Assembly (NCBI GenBank): GCA_033762735.1
Contig: JANRLJ010000022.1
Span: 1-64,000 of the forward strand
Direction of reading: 5' to 3'
DNA from: JANRLJ01 sp033762735
GTDB lineage: Bacteria; Chloroflexota; Anaerolineae; Aggregatilineales; Phototrophicaceae
DNA: 64,000 nucleotides
Part shown: positions 8,051 to 17,168 of the stretch, in pieces
How the letters are laid out: each line of letters opens with the position of its first letter
How positions within the stretch are numbered: the stretch's first letter is position 1
The notes under the pieces: model-generated
Told to the model about the DNA's origin: nothing
The model's database searches: none
What the model saw: only the letters and a program-made list of their open reading frames with translations
Position numbers and translations under genes: made by a program

Positions 8051-8779
8051 TTACCCCGCCCGATAGAGCATCATGGTCGCGCCCATCGTGACGACATCCC
8101 CGTCGTGCAGGGCGCGGCCTTTTTCGTTGACCGGATTGCTGTTGATGGTCGTACCGTTGGCGCTGCCGAGGTCATACAGCACCCAGTTGTTGTCGATGCG
8201 ACGCAGGCGGGCATGAGGACGCGAGACGGAAGGGTCTTGCAGGCCAATCTCCCAGGTTGCATTGGCGGTGGCGCGACCGACGGTAATCTCCTGCAGCAGC
8301 AGGGGGATCGTATGACCTTCCTGCGGGCCGCTGGTGATGATGAGATAGCCCTGCCCGGTGCTGATCGTGGCCGTAATCAGGCGGCCATCGGCTTCGGCGC
8401 GGCGCTGGTCGTCCTCACTCACAGCGGCGGAAAACGTCAGCACGGGGACGTACAGGCGAATTTTATCACCGCTAAAGAGAGGATAGGCATCCTGAACCTG
8501 CTGGTCGTTGACGAAAGTGCCGTTGGCGCTGTTCAGGTCGTTGATGACGAAAACACCATCGCGATAGTTAATAACCGCGTGCTGGCGGGAAACATGCTGC
8601 TCAGGGATGCAAATATCGTTGCTGGAAGAACGCCCAATCGTTGCTGTTGCGCCTTCTGTCAGGACATGCTCATGATTAATCCCGGTGTCAGGGTCAACCC
8701 AGCTTACTTTTGCTAATTTTAAAGGCGTCTGATCCGCATCCATCACGATGGAAGACCTCGCAAAGTTGACCTTTAACAT
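8051..8779 (-). CDS. Tandem FHA-domain protein
   Basis: A 242-residue cytosolic protein made of two forkhead-associated domains, which bind phosphothreonine peptides. Domain 1 (about 25-115) has TIGRSSSNDI, SRQHAVI and NDLNSANGTFVN. Domain 2 (about 140-240) has TVGRATANATWEI, SRPHARL and YDLGSANGTTIN. Both keep the Arg, Ser, His and Asn-Gly ligand residues. There is no kinase or other effector domain, so it is probably an adaptor in Ser/Thr phosphorylation signalling; no kinase gene is adjacent. ATG 8779 is used; ATG 8743 is a possible alternative. An extended -10 (TGCTATAGT) lies upstream on the minus strand. Confidence 0.88.
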   Translation of the reverse strand: MLKVNFARSSIVMDADQTPLKLAKVSWVDPDTGINHEHVLTEGATATIGRSSSNDICIPEQHVSRQHAVINYRDGVFVINDLNSANGTFVNDQQVQDAYPLFSGDKIRLYVPVLTFSAAVSEDDQRRAEADGRLITATISTGQGYLIITSGPQEGHTIPLLLQEITVGRATANATWEIGLQDPSVSRPHARLRRIDNNWVLYDLGSANGTTINSNPVNEKGRALHDGDVVTMGATMMLYRAG

Positions 8780-8917
8780 GATAACGATGGCTCACTCAAA
8801 TTCAATACGTACCTGAGCGCAACTATAGCACGTTTGAATAATGAAACATCGTTGTAATTTTGAATTTTTCCCGAAAATTTATCATCCTGTGTCTTCGGGA
8901 CAAACAATATTCTTAGC

Positions 8918-9865
8918 CTAATCACCCGAAGGCGGTGTCGCATCCTGCCGCTGCTGGGCACGGAGGCGCTCGCGTTCGGTGTCGCCCATGCCCGGATACC
9001 ACTCGTCCGGCAGCGCACCTGCTTCACGAGTCACCGTCCAGCCGCCCAGGTCGCGGGCGATGATCTCCAGCATCTTCGGCTGCACCCACGTGACGCTGTC
9101 CACCTGCACCGCCCGCGCCCCTGCTTCCAGATAATCGCGGGCATCCTGCGCCGAATGGATGCCGCCCGCGCCAATGACGGGAATATCAATCCGCTTCGAC
9201 TCCAGCCGCCGCACCAACTGCCCCACCATACGCAGGGAAATCGGCTTGATAAGTGGGCCGTAAATTCGCCCGCTGACCAGCCGGCCTGAAATCGGGTCAC
9301 GTGCTGTGCCACGCGGCGGCGCAGCGACCACCAGCGCACTCGCGCCACAGTCCGCGACCGCCTCAGCCAGATGATCCGCACCGTACAAGGGCAGCCGCAC
9401 CAGCAGTGGCTTTTCGGTCTTTTCCAGCGCGGCATTCACCAGGTCTTCGGCGTCGCGCACGGAGATATCGTCGTTGAGGCCGAGTTCAACCGCGTTCACG
9501 CTGTCTTCGCCTTCGAGCCGCGCCAGGCTTTTGCGCACCTGATCGGGTGTAGTGCCGACCAGATGCACGATGATCGGCACGGGCAGCATCAGCCACAGGT
9601 TGCGGTAGCGCTTGAGCACTTTGTTGAGGCCGGGGTTAGGCAGGCCTGTATGCACGAGGATTCCTGCATCCAGCGGCACCACGCGCGGACCGGAGGCCGG
9701 GCTGCGCTGATCGTAGGTGACGGGCGCGGTGACAATCGCACCGATCTTTTCGATGTTGACGACATCGCGATAGACATCCCCAAAGCCAAATGTCCCGGCG
9801 GCGGGCATGACAGGGGTGTGAATCTCCAGGCTCATCTTGCCTGCACGGGTGATTTCAATCGACAT
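8918..9865 (-). CDS. Dihydroorotate dehydrogenase-like protein (class 1B type), active-site motif missing
   Basis: A 315-residue TIM-barrel flavoprotein resembling PyrD, the fourth step of pyrimidine synthesis. Family landmarks are visible: AAGTFGFG (22-29), HTGLPNPGL (72-80), SGRIYGPLIKPISLRMV, and the FMN-phosphate loop GAGGIHSAQDARDYLEAGA. The usual ELNxSCPN motif, which supplies the catalytic cysteine and two asparagines, reads ELGLNDDI (127-134). The enzyme is therefore either altered in mechanism or acts on another substrate. The PyrK-like gene lies 81 bases upstream on the same strand, supporting a heteromeric flavoprotein complex. Confidence 0.75.
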   Translation of the reverse strand: MSIEITRAGKMSLEIHTPVMPAAGTFGFGDVYRDVVNIEKIGAIVTAPVTYDQRSPASGPRVVPLDAGILVHTGLPNPGLNKVLKRYRNLWLMLPVPIIVHLVGTTPDQVRKSLARLEGEDSVNAVELGLNDDISVRDAEDLVNAALEKTEKPLLVRLPLYGADHLAEAVADCGASALVVAAPPRGTARDPISGRLVSGRIYGPLIKPISLRMVGQLVRRLESKRIDIPVIGAGGIHSAQDARDYLEAGARAVQVDSVTWVQPKMLEIIARDLGGWTVTREAGALPDEWYPGMGDTERERLRAQQRQDATPPSGD

Positions 9866-9946
9866 AGGGCGTTCTTCGACCTTTACAGCGGAAGGGATGG
9901 GGCGGGTACGTCATGGCAGCAGAAGGCATGATCGCAGTGTGAAGCA

Positions 9947-10684
9947 TCATCGCAGCATGACCTGCGTCAGATCGTAGGCCGGGCCTTCGGTGCAGACCAG
10001 TGCCGATCCGGTGCGCAGCGGCAGCACACAGGCGTGGCACGCACCTGCCGCGCATGGCAGCACAGGCTGGAACACGCCAAACAGGTAATTGGACGGCACA
10101 TCGTTGCGCAGTTCGCGGAAGCGTTCCATCAGGCGCGAAAAACGCCCGCTTTCGTCGTCTCGTCCGACCACTGCGAAAACCTGGTCTGCCCAGCCGACGG
10201 TCATCACCTGATTCGGCCAGTCCATCTCCCCCTCGCCGTGCACAATTTCGACCTGGGGCGGCAGATGACCGGTCGCGTACTGCACCGCTGTGCCCAGCAG
10301 CACCAGCGTGACGCTGATGTTGTTGCCCAGCAGCCAGGGAACCGTCATCAGCAGCGGCGTGGGCGCGGTGTCATACGCCAGCAGCATGACGTTGCGCAGC
10401 GTCCGCCGGAATAAAAGCGGCTGCCCGACCAGCCCGATCAATGTGACGATCTGCCCCGGATCAAAACGTTCGCCCGCTGGACGTTCCACGATAATCCGGT
10501 TCTCGCTCACACCGACCGGCCACCAGTGTGCATAAAGATAGGGATCCCAGGTCTGGTGCAGCCGCGCCATCAGCGATTGGCCGGGCTTGATGCGCGTCAG
10601 CGTACTGTCCACAGAGATTTCGAGGTGCTGATAGGCATCGTTGATGCGGCGCACACGCTCGATAATGGCTTCGGTTTCTTTCAT
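9947..10684 (-). CDS. PyrK-like iron-sulfur/FAD electron-transfer subunit
   Basis: A 245-residue protein of the ferredoxin-reductase type that passes electrons from the flavin of a PyrD partner to NAD. The C-terminus carries the 2Fe-2S cysteine pattern (CAAGACHAC near 215-223 and a fourth Cys in VCTEGP), the PyrK signature. The N-terminal half would be the FAD-binding barrel, but the usual RxYS motif is not evident. An ATG at 10684 is preferred over an upstream TTG at 10702. It is the first gene of an operon with the PyrD-like gene. Confidence 0.75.
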   Translation of the reverse strand: MKETEAIIERVRRINDAYQHLEISVDSTLTRIKPGQSLMARLHQTWDPYLYAHWWPVGVSENRIIVERPAGERFDPGQIVTLIGLVGQPLLFRRTLRNVMLLAYDTAPTPLLMTVPWLLGNNISVTLVLLGTAVQYATGHLPPQVEIVHGEGEMDWPNQVMTVGWADQVFAVVGRDDESGRFSRLMERFRELRNDVPSNYLFGVFQPVLPCAAGACHACVLPLRTGSALVCTEGPAYDLTQVMLR

Positions 10685-10725
10685 CCCTGGCTGTCGTTTC
10701 AACTCGAACGGATATAATGAACATC

Positions 10726-10755
10726 AGTTTATCATCAGGCAGCAAAAGTGGACAA
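10726..10755 (-). promoter_or_regulatory. Promoter for the PyrK/PyrD-like operon
   Basis: On the minus strand TTGTCC (10755-10750), 18-base spacer, TAAACT (10731-10726), about 40 bases before the ATG. Confidence 0.5.
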
Positions 10756-10801
10756 TCACCATTTCGATTGTGTTATCATCATCACAAGGGGGAGGATGGA
10801 C

Positions 10802-11374
10802 ATGCCCATTGATCTTGCAAACGCCAAAATCCGGCTGTATGAGGATGCCAGCCTGACCGACGAACTGACCGATGAACCCGCGTCCCAACTGCTGAAATGG
10901 GCGGAAGGGCAGCTTGAACGGCTGGCACAGCGCCACAGCGATGAAGCCGCCTTTGACGACGCCTTCAAGACTCTGCGCGGCGTTGTGAAGGGGATCAATC
11001 GCCTGGTGGGACAGGGAGGGATGCTTACGCCGGACGAAAAGCAGGAGACGACTCAGCGGCTCGTCGAACGGGCGCAAGCACTGGGATTTGCCGTAGGGCA
11101 TCAGGCCGATACCCTGCAAGCCCAGAGCGTCTTGAGCCAGAGCGAACAGGTCGCTGCGCTGCTGCGGTGGGTCGAGACAGGGAACACGGCTGCTCCTGCC
11201 CCGCAGGCAGACGCCTTATCGCCTGTTCAGCCTGCTCCTACGACCTATATCCCGGCACCGCCTCCAGTTTATCCGTCGGAGTCTGCCCTCAAACCTTCCT
11301 CAACGCCAGCTTCCAGCGAAACCGAAACCTCTGGCGGGTACTGGCAGGGCAATCCCGACGATAGCAGCCTTTAA
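10802..11374 (+). CDS. Uncharacterised protein with a helical N-terminus and Pro-rich tail
   Basis: A 190-residue protein. The ATG at 10802 is chosen because GGGGGAGG ends six bases upstream; an ATG at 10796 would abut that site. Residues 1-115 are predicted to be largely helical and charged (for example QLLKWAEGQLERLAQRHSDE). Residues 130-190 form a Pro/Ala/Ser-rich low-complexity tail. There is no signal peptide, membrane segment or recognisable motif. It stands 41 bases before the phospholipase D-fold gene and may belong to the same transcription unit. I do not recognise the family. Confidence 0.65.
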   Translation: MPIDLANAKIRLYEDASLTDELTDEPASQLLKWAEGQLERLAQRHSDEAAFDDAFKTLRGVVKGINRLVGQGGMLTPDEKQETTQRLVERAQALGFAVGHQADTLQAQSVLSQSEQVAALLRWVETGNTAAPAPQADALSPVQPAPTTYIPAPPPVYPSESALKPSSTPASSETETSGGYWQGNPDDSSL

Positions 11375-11415
11375 CACACGCTCTTTGCATTTACCACAGG
11401 AGTTTCTCTTTTCTC

Positions 11416-12642
11416 ATGGCAAAACGACGTTCAAAACAACAAGACTCCCGCTCTCTGATTGCCACCATTCTCAGCGCCATTGTCGTCGGGCTGGCCGCGC
11501 TCTTCGGGCTGATCGGTGGCGGGGCAGTTGATCCTGAACCGGGTGCGCCCGCTGCGACAACCGCACCCAGCGCGACAACGGCACCCGGTGTCACACAGGT
11601 CGCCTCTGGCGGCGGTGCAGCCAGCGTCAGCGCGATTCAGCTTGGGCAGTATGGGTTAGGCGCCCGGCGGAGCTTCTGGGAGGTCTATTTCACCACGCCG
11701 ACGGGCAGCCGTGACCTGAGCACCTACCGCAACGGCGTCGATTATCCGCTGGCCGCCGCGATTGATGGCGTACAGCGCACCCTTGATATCGCCGCCTATG
11801 AATGGAACAGTCCACGCCTCACCGAAGCCGTGCTCGGTGCGCTGCGGCGCAATGTTCGCGTTCGAATGGTCGTGGACGACGAAGGCACGATTGAAGACGA
11901 CGACACCACGATTGGGCAGTTGATCGATGCCGGGGCGCAGGTGGTGGATGACAGCCGTTCTGCGCTGATGCACAACAAGTTCATGATTTTGGACAGTCAG
12001 GTGGTGTGGACGGGTTCGACCAATTTCACCATCAACGACGTGTACCGCAACAACAACAATCTGATTATGCTGCGGTCGCGGCGGGCAGTGGAGGCGTATC
12101 AGGCCGAATTCGATGAGATGTTCGGCGGTCAGTTTGGGCCGCGCAGTTCCGACAGCAACAGCGTCAACTTTGCACAGGACGGGGTGCCGATTCAGATTTA
12201 CTTCGCGCCAGAAAATCAGGTGCTCCAGCGCATCGTGCCGGTAGTGCAGCGTGCACAGACCAGCATCCGCTTTATGACCTTCTCCTTTACAGAAGCGACG
12301 ATTGCCGAGGCGATCCTGGCACGTTCAGAAGCCGGGGTTTCAGTACAGGGGATTTTTGAAACACGGGGCAGCGAAACCGAGTTCAGCGAACTGCGCCCCT
12401 TGTTCTGTGCCGGGCTGGACGTGCGTCAGGACGGCAACCCGAATACCTTCCATCACAAGGTCATCATTGTCGATAACCGCATCGTGATTACAGGGTCGTT
12501 TAACTGGTCACAGAACGCCACGACCGCCAATGATGAGAATCTGGTCATCATCGAAGACCCGGCGCTGGCCGCGCAGTTTTCGGCAGAGTTTGACCGGGTG
12601 TGGCAGCGGGCGACCGTCCCCGCACGCAGCCTGTGTTCTTAG
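11416..12642 (+). CDS. Membrane-anchored phospholipase D-superfamily protein
   Basis: A 408-residue protein with an N-terminal membrane anchor (about 13-36, after a KRRSKQQ stretch), a Thr/Ala/Pro linker, and two HKD half-sites. These are H186-x-K188 with D193, followed by GSTNF, and H346-x-K348 with D353, followed by GSFNWS. Both sites are complete, so a phosphodiesterase (nuclease or phospholipase) activity is expected. The anchor places the catalytic domain outside the cytoplasm. GGAG precedes the ATG. It lies between a Pro-rich protein and a HerA-like ATPase, but the predicted outside location argues against direct partnership with the ATPase. Confidence 0.85.
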   Translation: MAKRRSKQQDSRSLIATILSAIVVGLAALFGLIGGGAVDPEPGAPAATTAPSATTAPGVTQVASGGGAASVSAIQLGQYGLGARRSFWEVYFTTPTGSRDLSTYRNGVDYPLAAAIDGVQRTLDIAAYEWNSPRLTEAVLGALRRNVRVRMVVDDEGTIEDDDTTIGQLIDAGAQVVDDSRSALMHNKFMILDSQVVWTGSTNFTINDVYRNNNNLIMLRSRRAVEAYQAEFDEMFGGQFGPRSSDSNSVNFAQDGVPIQIYFAPENQVLQRIVPVVQRAQTSIRFMTFSFTEATIAEAILARSEAGVSVQGIFETRGSETEFSELRPLFCAGLDVRQDGNPNTFHHKVIIVDNRIVITGSFNWSQNATTANDENLVIIEDPALAAQFSAEFDRVWQRATVPARSLCS

Positions 12643-12650
12643 AAAACCTG

Positions 12651-12659
12651 TGCTATAAT
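12651..12659 (+). promoter_or_regulatory. Extended -10 promoter element for the ATPase gene
   Basis: TGCTATAAT, a consensus extended -10, lies 30 bases before the ATG at 12689. No good -35 is visible. Confidence 0.5.
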
Positions 12660-12688
12660 TTCAGGGAAACAGACTGGAGAATTTGAGT

Positions 12689-15454
12689 ATGCCCTTTATC
12701 GAAGCGCCGACGAATTTTTACCTGGGCCGCCGCTATGACCCGGAAGCAGACCGTCTGACCGACGATGTGGTGTATTATGACTCGCGCGATCTGACGACTC
12801 ATGCGATTGTGGTGGGGATGACGGGCAGCGGCAAGACCGGCCTGTGCATCTCACTGCTGGAAGAAGCCATTCTCGATAACGTCCCGGCGATCATCATCGA
12901 CCCGAAGGGCGACATCACCAACCTGATGCTGGTCTTCCCCGAACTTCGCCCGGAGGACTTCCAGCCCTGGGTGAATATCGACGATGCACAGCGCGCCAAA
13001 ATGGATTTGTCTGCGTTCTCGGCAGACATTGCACAGCGCTGGCAGGACGGCCTGCAAAGCTGGGGCATCGTGCAGGATCGGCTGCGCTGGTTCAAAAAGG
13101 CGGCGCAGATCAGCATCTTCACGCCGGGTTCTGACGCTGGTCTACCCATCAGCATTCTGGCGTCGCTGCGTGCCCCGCGAGAAGGCTGGGACGGCAACGA
13201 GGAAGGCCTGCGCGAGAAGATCAACGGTATGACGACCGCGCTGCTGGCGCTGATCGGCGTGAACGCGACACCGGTGCAGGACAAGGAACATGTGCTGATT
13301 GCCAATATCTTCGAGCACAACTGGCGGCAGGGCATCGACCTGACCCTGGAAGACATTATCCTCCAGGTACAGAAGCCGCCGTTTACAAAACTCGGCGTTT
13401 TTCCCATTGACGATTACCTCTCAGAGAAAAAGCGTATCAAGCTGGCGATGGACCTCAACAGCATCATCGCCGCGCCTTCGTTCCAGTCCTGGATTCAGGG
13501 TCAGCCGCTCGATATTCAATCGCTGCTGTATCAGTCTAACGGCCGCCCGCGTGTGTCCATTTTCTACATCGCGCACCTGAACGATGCGGAGCGGATGTTC
13601 ATCATCACACTGATTCTGGAAAATCTGCTCGGCTGGATGCGGCTGCAAAGCGGGACGACCAGCCTGCGGGCGCTGCTGTATATCGATGAGATGTTTGGCT
13701 ACTTCCCGCCCTACCCGCGCAACCCACCGACCAAAGAGCCGATTCTGCGCTTGCTCAAGCAGGCGCGCGCCTTCGGTGTCGGGCTGATCCTGGCGACGCA
13801 GAATCCCGGTGATCTGGACTATAAGGGTCTGACCAACGCCGGGACGTGGTTCATTGGCCGCCTGCAATCGGAAAACGACAAGGCGAAAGTGATGGACGGG
13901 CTCCGGTCGCTGGCGACGGCGCAGGATGAACTATCGCTGAACGACGTGGAGAATCTGATTGCCGACATCACGCCGCGTGTGTTCCTGATGCGCAACGTCC
14001 ACGACGAGAGCGGGTCGCTGCTGGTGCACACGCGCTGGGCGATGAGTTATCTGCGTGGCCCGCTGACGCGCCAGCAGGTGCAGATTTTGATGCAGGGGCA
14101 ACGCCAGCAGCTGCTCCAGCAGATCACGTCCGGGATGCTGGCCTATCAGCCGCCGCGCCCCACAGCCCCTCCTGCGTCCACCAACGCGCCTGTCTCGTCC
14201 AATACGCCTGCCCCTCCACCAGGATTGCCAGCACGCCCCGCTACACTGCCCGGTGCGCCTGTCTCCGCGCCGCCCACGACGCTGCCGGGGACGTTCGGTG
14301 CGCAGAGTGCGCCCCCTGCTGGGCCGCCCGCTGTACCGGAATATGGACAGCAGGGGTGGACGCAGCAGCCGACTGTCTCGCCCAGCCAGGTGAACTTCCC
14401 ACCTTCGCAGGACTCTCAGCGCACCATGACCCCGGCGGGGAGCAGTGCTCCATCAGGCTTTTCAAGCAATCTGCCGCCTGTGGCCTCGACCATTGCACAG
14501 TATTTCCTGCCCAATCGCGTCACCGTTCAGCAGTCGATTTCGGCCTGGCAGCAGCAGACGCGCATGGCGGCGCAGTTCAGTGGTGGGTCGCTGGTCTATC
14601 GTCCCGTCCTGCTGGCACAGGCGATTGTGCGCTATGCGGATAAGAAGGCCTCGGTCTATACCGCCCGCTACTATGCCTACCATGTGCCGGATTTGCAGAA
14701 GGCCGGGATTCTCCACTGGGAAGAATATCTGACGCAGCCCGTCGATGCCCGCAGTCTGTCGGGGGAGCCGTTCCAGGCCGCGTTTTACGGTGATCTTGCG
14801 CCAGGGTTGTCGGACAACACGCGCATGACCGCCCTCAAGCGTGAAGTGGTGGATATGCTCTACAACACTGCCCGGTTGGTCGTGCCCTTTAACCCTGAAC
14901 TTAAGGTCTATGGCAACCCGGACGGCGATCCTTCCCAGTTCCAGACGCAGGTGGCGCAGGTCGCCCGCGAACAGCGTGATGCCGAAGTCGATGCGCTCTC
15001 TGTGAAGTACGGCGGGCTGATGGATAAACTTGAGGACAAAATCCGCAAGACCGAAGCCAGCCTGCGCTCCGATGAACGGGAACTGGCCGACCGCCGCCGC
15101 GAAGAACTGTATACGACGGGTGAAGCGCTGCTAAGCCTGTTCCAGGGGCGCACCAACTACACCCTCTCGCGCATGAGCCGTGCCACGCGCTACCGCCGCC
15201 AGACGAAGGACGATCTGAGCGAAGGTCGCCAGGCCATTGCCGAGGTCGAGCGTGAAATGGGCGAACTGGAAAATGAGTTCGAAGTCGCCCTGCAAGCGGT
15301 GAATCAGAAGTGGGCACAGATCGCCGGGATGAACCAGGAATACATCATCTCGCCGTTGAAGAAGGACATCCAGCTTGAACTGTTCGGCATCGGCTGGGTG
15401 CCGTACTGGTACGCGATTGTGAACGGCCAGCCGACGCTGCTTTCCGCGTTTTAA
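12689..15454 (+). CDS. HerA/DUF87-type ATPase with Pro-rich linker and coiled-coil C-terminal region
   Basis: A 921-residue P-loop ATPase of the HerA/FtsK class. The N-terminal ATPase core (about 1-460) has Walker A (GMTGSGKTG near 39-47), IIDPKGDI, Walker B (LLYIDEMFGYF) and a sensor-like LILATQNPGDLDY. A Pro/Ala/Gln-rich linker (about 485-600) follows. The C-terminal region (about 600-920) contains a long charged coiled coil (DKLEDKIRKTEASLRSDERE). ATG 12689 is preferred over the in-frame TTG two codons before it, by spacing from GGAGA. Such ATPases translocate DNA or act in conjugation-like systems, but no relaxase or nuclease partner with a cytoplasmic location is adjacent. Confidence 0.85.
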   Translation: MPFIEAPTNFYLGRRYDPEADRLTDDVVYYDSRDLTTHAIVVGMTGSGKTGLCISLLEEAILDNVPAIIIDPKGDITNLMLVFPELRPEDFQPWVNIDDAQRAKMDLSAFSADIAQRWQDGLQSWGIVQDRLRWFKKAAQISIFTPGSDAGLPISILASLRAPREGWDGNEEGLREKINGMTTALLALIGVNATPVQDKEHVLIANIFEHNWRQGIDLTLEDIILQVQKPPFTKLGVFPIDDYLSEKKRIKLAMDLNSIIAAPSFQSWIQGQPLDIQSLLYQSNGRPRVSIFYIAHLNDAERMFIITLILENLLGWMRLQSGTTSLRALLYIDEMFGYFPPYPRNPPTKEPILRLLKQARAFGVGLILATQNPGDLDYKGLTNAGTWFIGRLQSENDKAKVMDGLRSLATAQDELSLNDVENLIADITPRVFLMRNVHDESGSLLVHTRWAMSYLRGPLTRQQVQILMQGQRQQLLQQITSGMLAYQPPRPTAPPASTNAPVSSNTPAPPPGLPARPATLPGAPVSAPPTTLPGTFGAQSAPPAGPPAVPEYGQQGWTQQPTVSPSQVNFPPSQDSQRTMTPAGSSAPSGFSSNLPPVASTIAQYFLPNRVTVQQSISAWQQQTRMAAQFSGGSLVYRPVLLAQAIVRYADKKASVYTARYYAYHVPDLQKAGILHWEEYLTQPVDARSLSGEPFQAAFYGDLAPGLSDNTRMTALKREVVDMLYNTARLVVPFNPELKVYGNPDGDPSQFQTQVAQVAREQRDAEVDALSVKYGGLMDKLEDKIRKTEASLRSDERELADRRREELYTTGEALLSLFQGRTNYTLSRMSRATRYRRQTKDDLSEGRQAIAEVEREMGELENEFEVALQAVNQKWAQIAGMNQEYIISPLKKDIQLELFGIGWVPYWYAIVNGQPTLLSAF

Positions 15455-15462
15455 CAAAGTGA

Positions 15463-15492
15463 GGAGAACCAACAACAATCTGTTGGTTCTCC
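15463..15492 (+). terminator. Perfect 12-bp hairpin after the ATPase gene
   Basis: GGAGAACCAACA (15463-15474), loop ACAATC, TGTTGGTTCTCC (15481-15492). It starts nine bases after the stop codon. No long T-run follows, only AT-rich sequence, so its termination strength is uncertain. It marks the left border of the AT-rich island. Confidence 0.65.
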
Positions 15493-15659
15493 CAAATCAA
15501 AAATTAAATTTCCGTGAAATTGCATCTTTATGTAGTATAGCCAGACTTTTTGTGGTATTCTTCGCTTAATCGATGTGAATAGTCATTTCAACACTTATTG
15601 TATTAATCATAATCTCGTGTATTTACAACAACGATCTCCGTACGCTGAGGCTAATCCTT

Positions 15660-17168
15660 ATGAAACAAAGGTTAATGGTAGGAATTATTTTAGTATTTGG
15701 TTTGTTCGTGGCAAATCTAGCTACTATTGGTCAGTCACAAAATGAAGATATTTGCACACCTGAAGTAATTGAACAAAATCTACTTGCTTTTCGCGAGATT
15801 AATCAAAGATTCGAAAACGCAGACAGAGCAGCTTCACAGGATAGGTATGCTGCTGTATCTGGTAGACCTAGATTACGCCTGATAGTTGCCACACAAGAAA
15901 TTCGAGCTGAACTAGAGGCTATTGGATTTCCACAATGTATGCGTGATTTCTATGCGTCAGTTTTAGGTTGGTGGAATAGAAGAATAGATCATCTAACATA
16001 CGCGATGGGTGAGGGATCAGAGGCAAATAGTATTTCTGCAACACAACAATACTTCCAACTTAACGTCCTCCCTGAAATTCTAGAATTAGAAGCGTTAGCA
16101 GATATTGATTACTTTTCAATAATGGGTCAGGAAAGGCCTCAACTAATAATAGAAGGTGTAGAAATTACACCAAGTAATATAATTAATCCAAGTCAGGGGA
16201 GTGGGGAAATCGAACGTAATGAAGTTGTTTTTGACGTAAGTTTGTTTTCTATTCCTAATTGTGAAAGTGAGACAATATTATCTATTAATGATTTGCCTCC
16301 TGTAACACGTAATAGAGAAAGACAAGTTAGCCTAAATTTAAATCAATTTAGTGAAACTAATTTAAGGGTATCTTCGGTAAGTGAAGTTACGAATTATATC
16401 CTAACATATTTTAGAATTGATAGTAATGTCCCACCACTTTCAGATACTGTTGAGGTAACATTTAGTGTAGAACCGGGGACAATTAAATCATATGAAATTA
16501 TTTGGATAGAAATACAATCGGAATATTTGTTAGAATTGGTGGTAGATGATGATGCCTATTTTATTCCCTTTACAATCTCCGAAGAAATCAGGGGCGAGTT
16601 GCGTGAGTCATCAGAGGTTACTTGCCCTCTAAATACAGCTACACCAACAGCCACATCAGTACCACCAACACCGACAACTGTTGAAGTTGGGCAAATATTC
16701 CTAATTAATCCTACATATAGAGAAGTGTTAGTAGACTTTGATGATGTGCCGATGGACAATTGTGAGGGAAGTGAAACTGTTTCCACTGAATATACGGTTA
16801 CCGAGTCATTCCAAATCCAAACGGAATTATCCATCAACAATCAACTCGATACTCAGGGTCAGTTGAATCTCTTTGGGTTAGTTAAAGCTAACGTGGAAAA
16901 CCAATTAAACTTACAGTATAACAGTAGAGAAACAGAGGGTGGAACAATACAGACTCGTAGAACTATTAGTGCATTACCCAGAGAAAATATTATCCATGAG
17001 TTTACTACGACCCAAGTTCAAAGTCTGTTTATGATAGAAGTGTTAGAGAATGGGCGACCTAACTTTTTAAACGTTGTTACACCTACAAGACAACGTGTGT
17101 CTTATAATGCAAGACGTATTCCATGCTCTGAAACAACGGCTATTCCAATACCGACACCGACACCTTAA
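15660..17168 (+). CDS. Secreted protein of unknown function in an AT-rich island
   Basis: A 502-residue protein with a clear signal peptide (KQRLMVGIILVFGLFVANLA, likely cleaved near GQSQ). Residues about 25-130 appear helical. The middle (150-310) and last third (345-490) look beta-rich, and each contains a short Cys-bearing strand (FSIPNCESET and DDVPMDNCEGSE) after an I-N-P-[ST] segment, hinting at two related modules separated by a Thr/Pro linker (TPTATSVPPTPTT). The C-terminus ends in another Thr/Pro stretch. Base composition is strikingly AT-rich, with codons such as AAT, TTA and ATA, unlike the neighbours. No family recognised; recent acquisition is an inference. Confidence 0.75.
   Translation: MKQRLMVGIILVFGLFVANLATIGQSQNEDICTPEVIEQNLLAFREINQRFENADRAASQDRYAAVSGRPRLRLIVATQEIRAELEAIGFPQCMRDFYASVLGWWNRRIDHLTYAMGEGSEANSISATQQYFQLNVLPEILELEALADIDYFSIMGQERPQLIIEGVEITPSNIINPSQGSGEIERNEVVFDVSLFSIPNCESETILSINDLPPVTRNRERQVSLNLNQFSETNLRVSSVSEVTNYILTYFRIDSNVPPLSDTVEVTFSVEPGTIKSYEIIWIEIQSEYLLELVVDDDAYFIPFTISEEIRGELRESSEVTCPLNTATPTATSVPPTPTTVEVGQIFLINPTYREVLVDFDDVPMDNCEGSETVSTEYTVTESFQIQTELSINNQLDTQGQLNLFGLVKANVENQLNLQYNSRETEGGTIQTRRTISALPRENIIHEFTTTQVQSLFMIEVLENGRPNFLNVVTPTRQRVSYNARRIPCSETTAIPIPTPTP

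Noticed and set aside
10802..15454. A HerA-nuclease phage defence system
   Set aside because: The PLD-fold protein has an N-terminal membrane anchor and exported-type linker, so it is unlikely to work with a cytoplasmic ATPase on invading DNA. It is kept only as a weaker finding.
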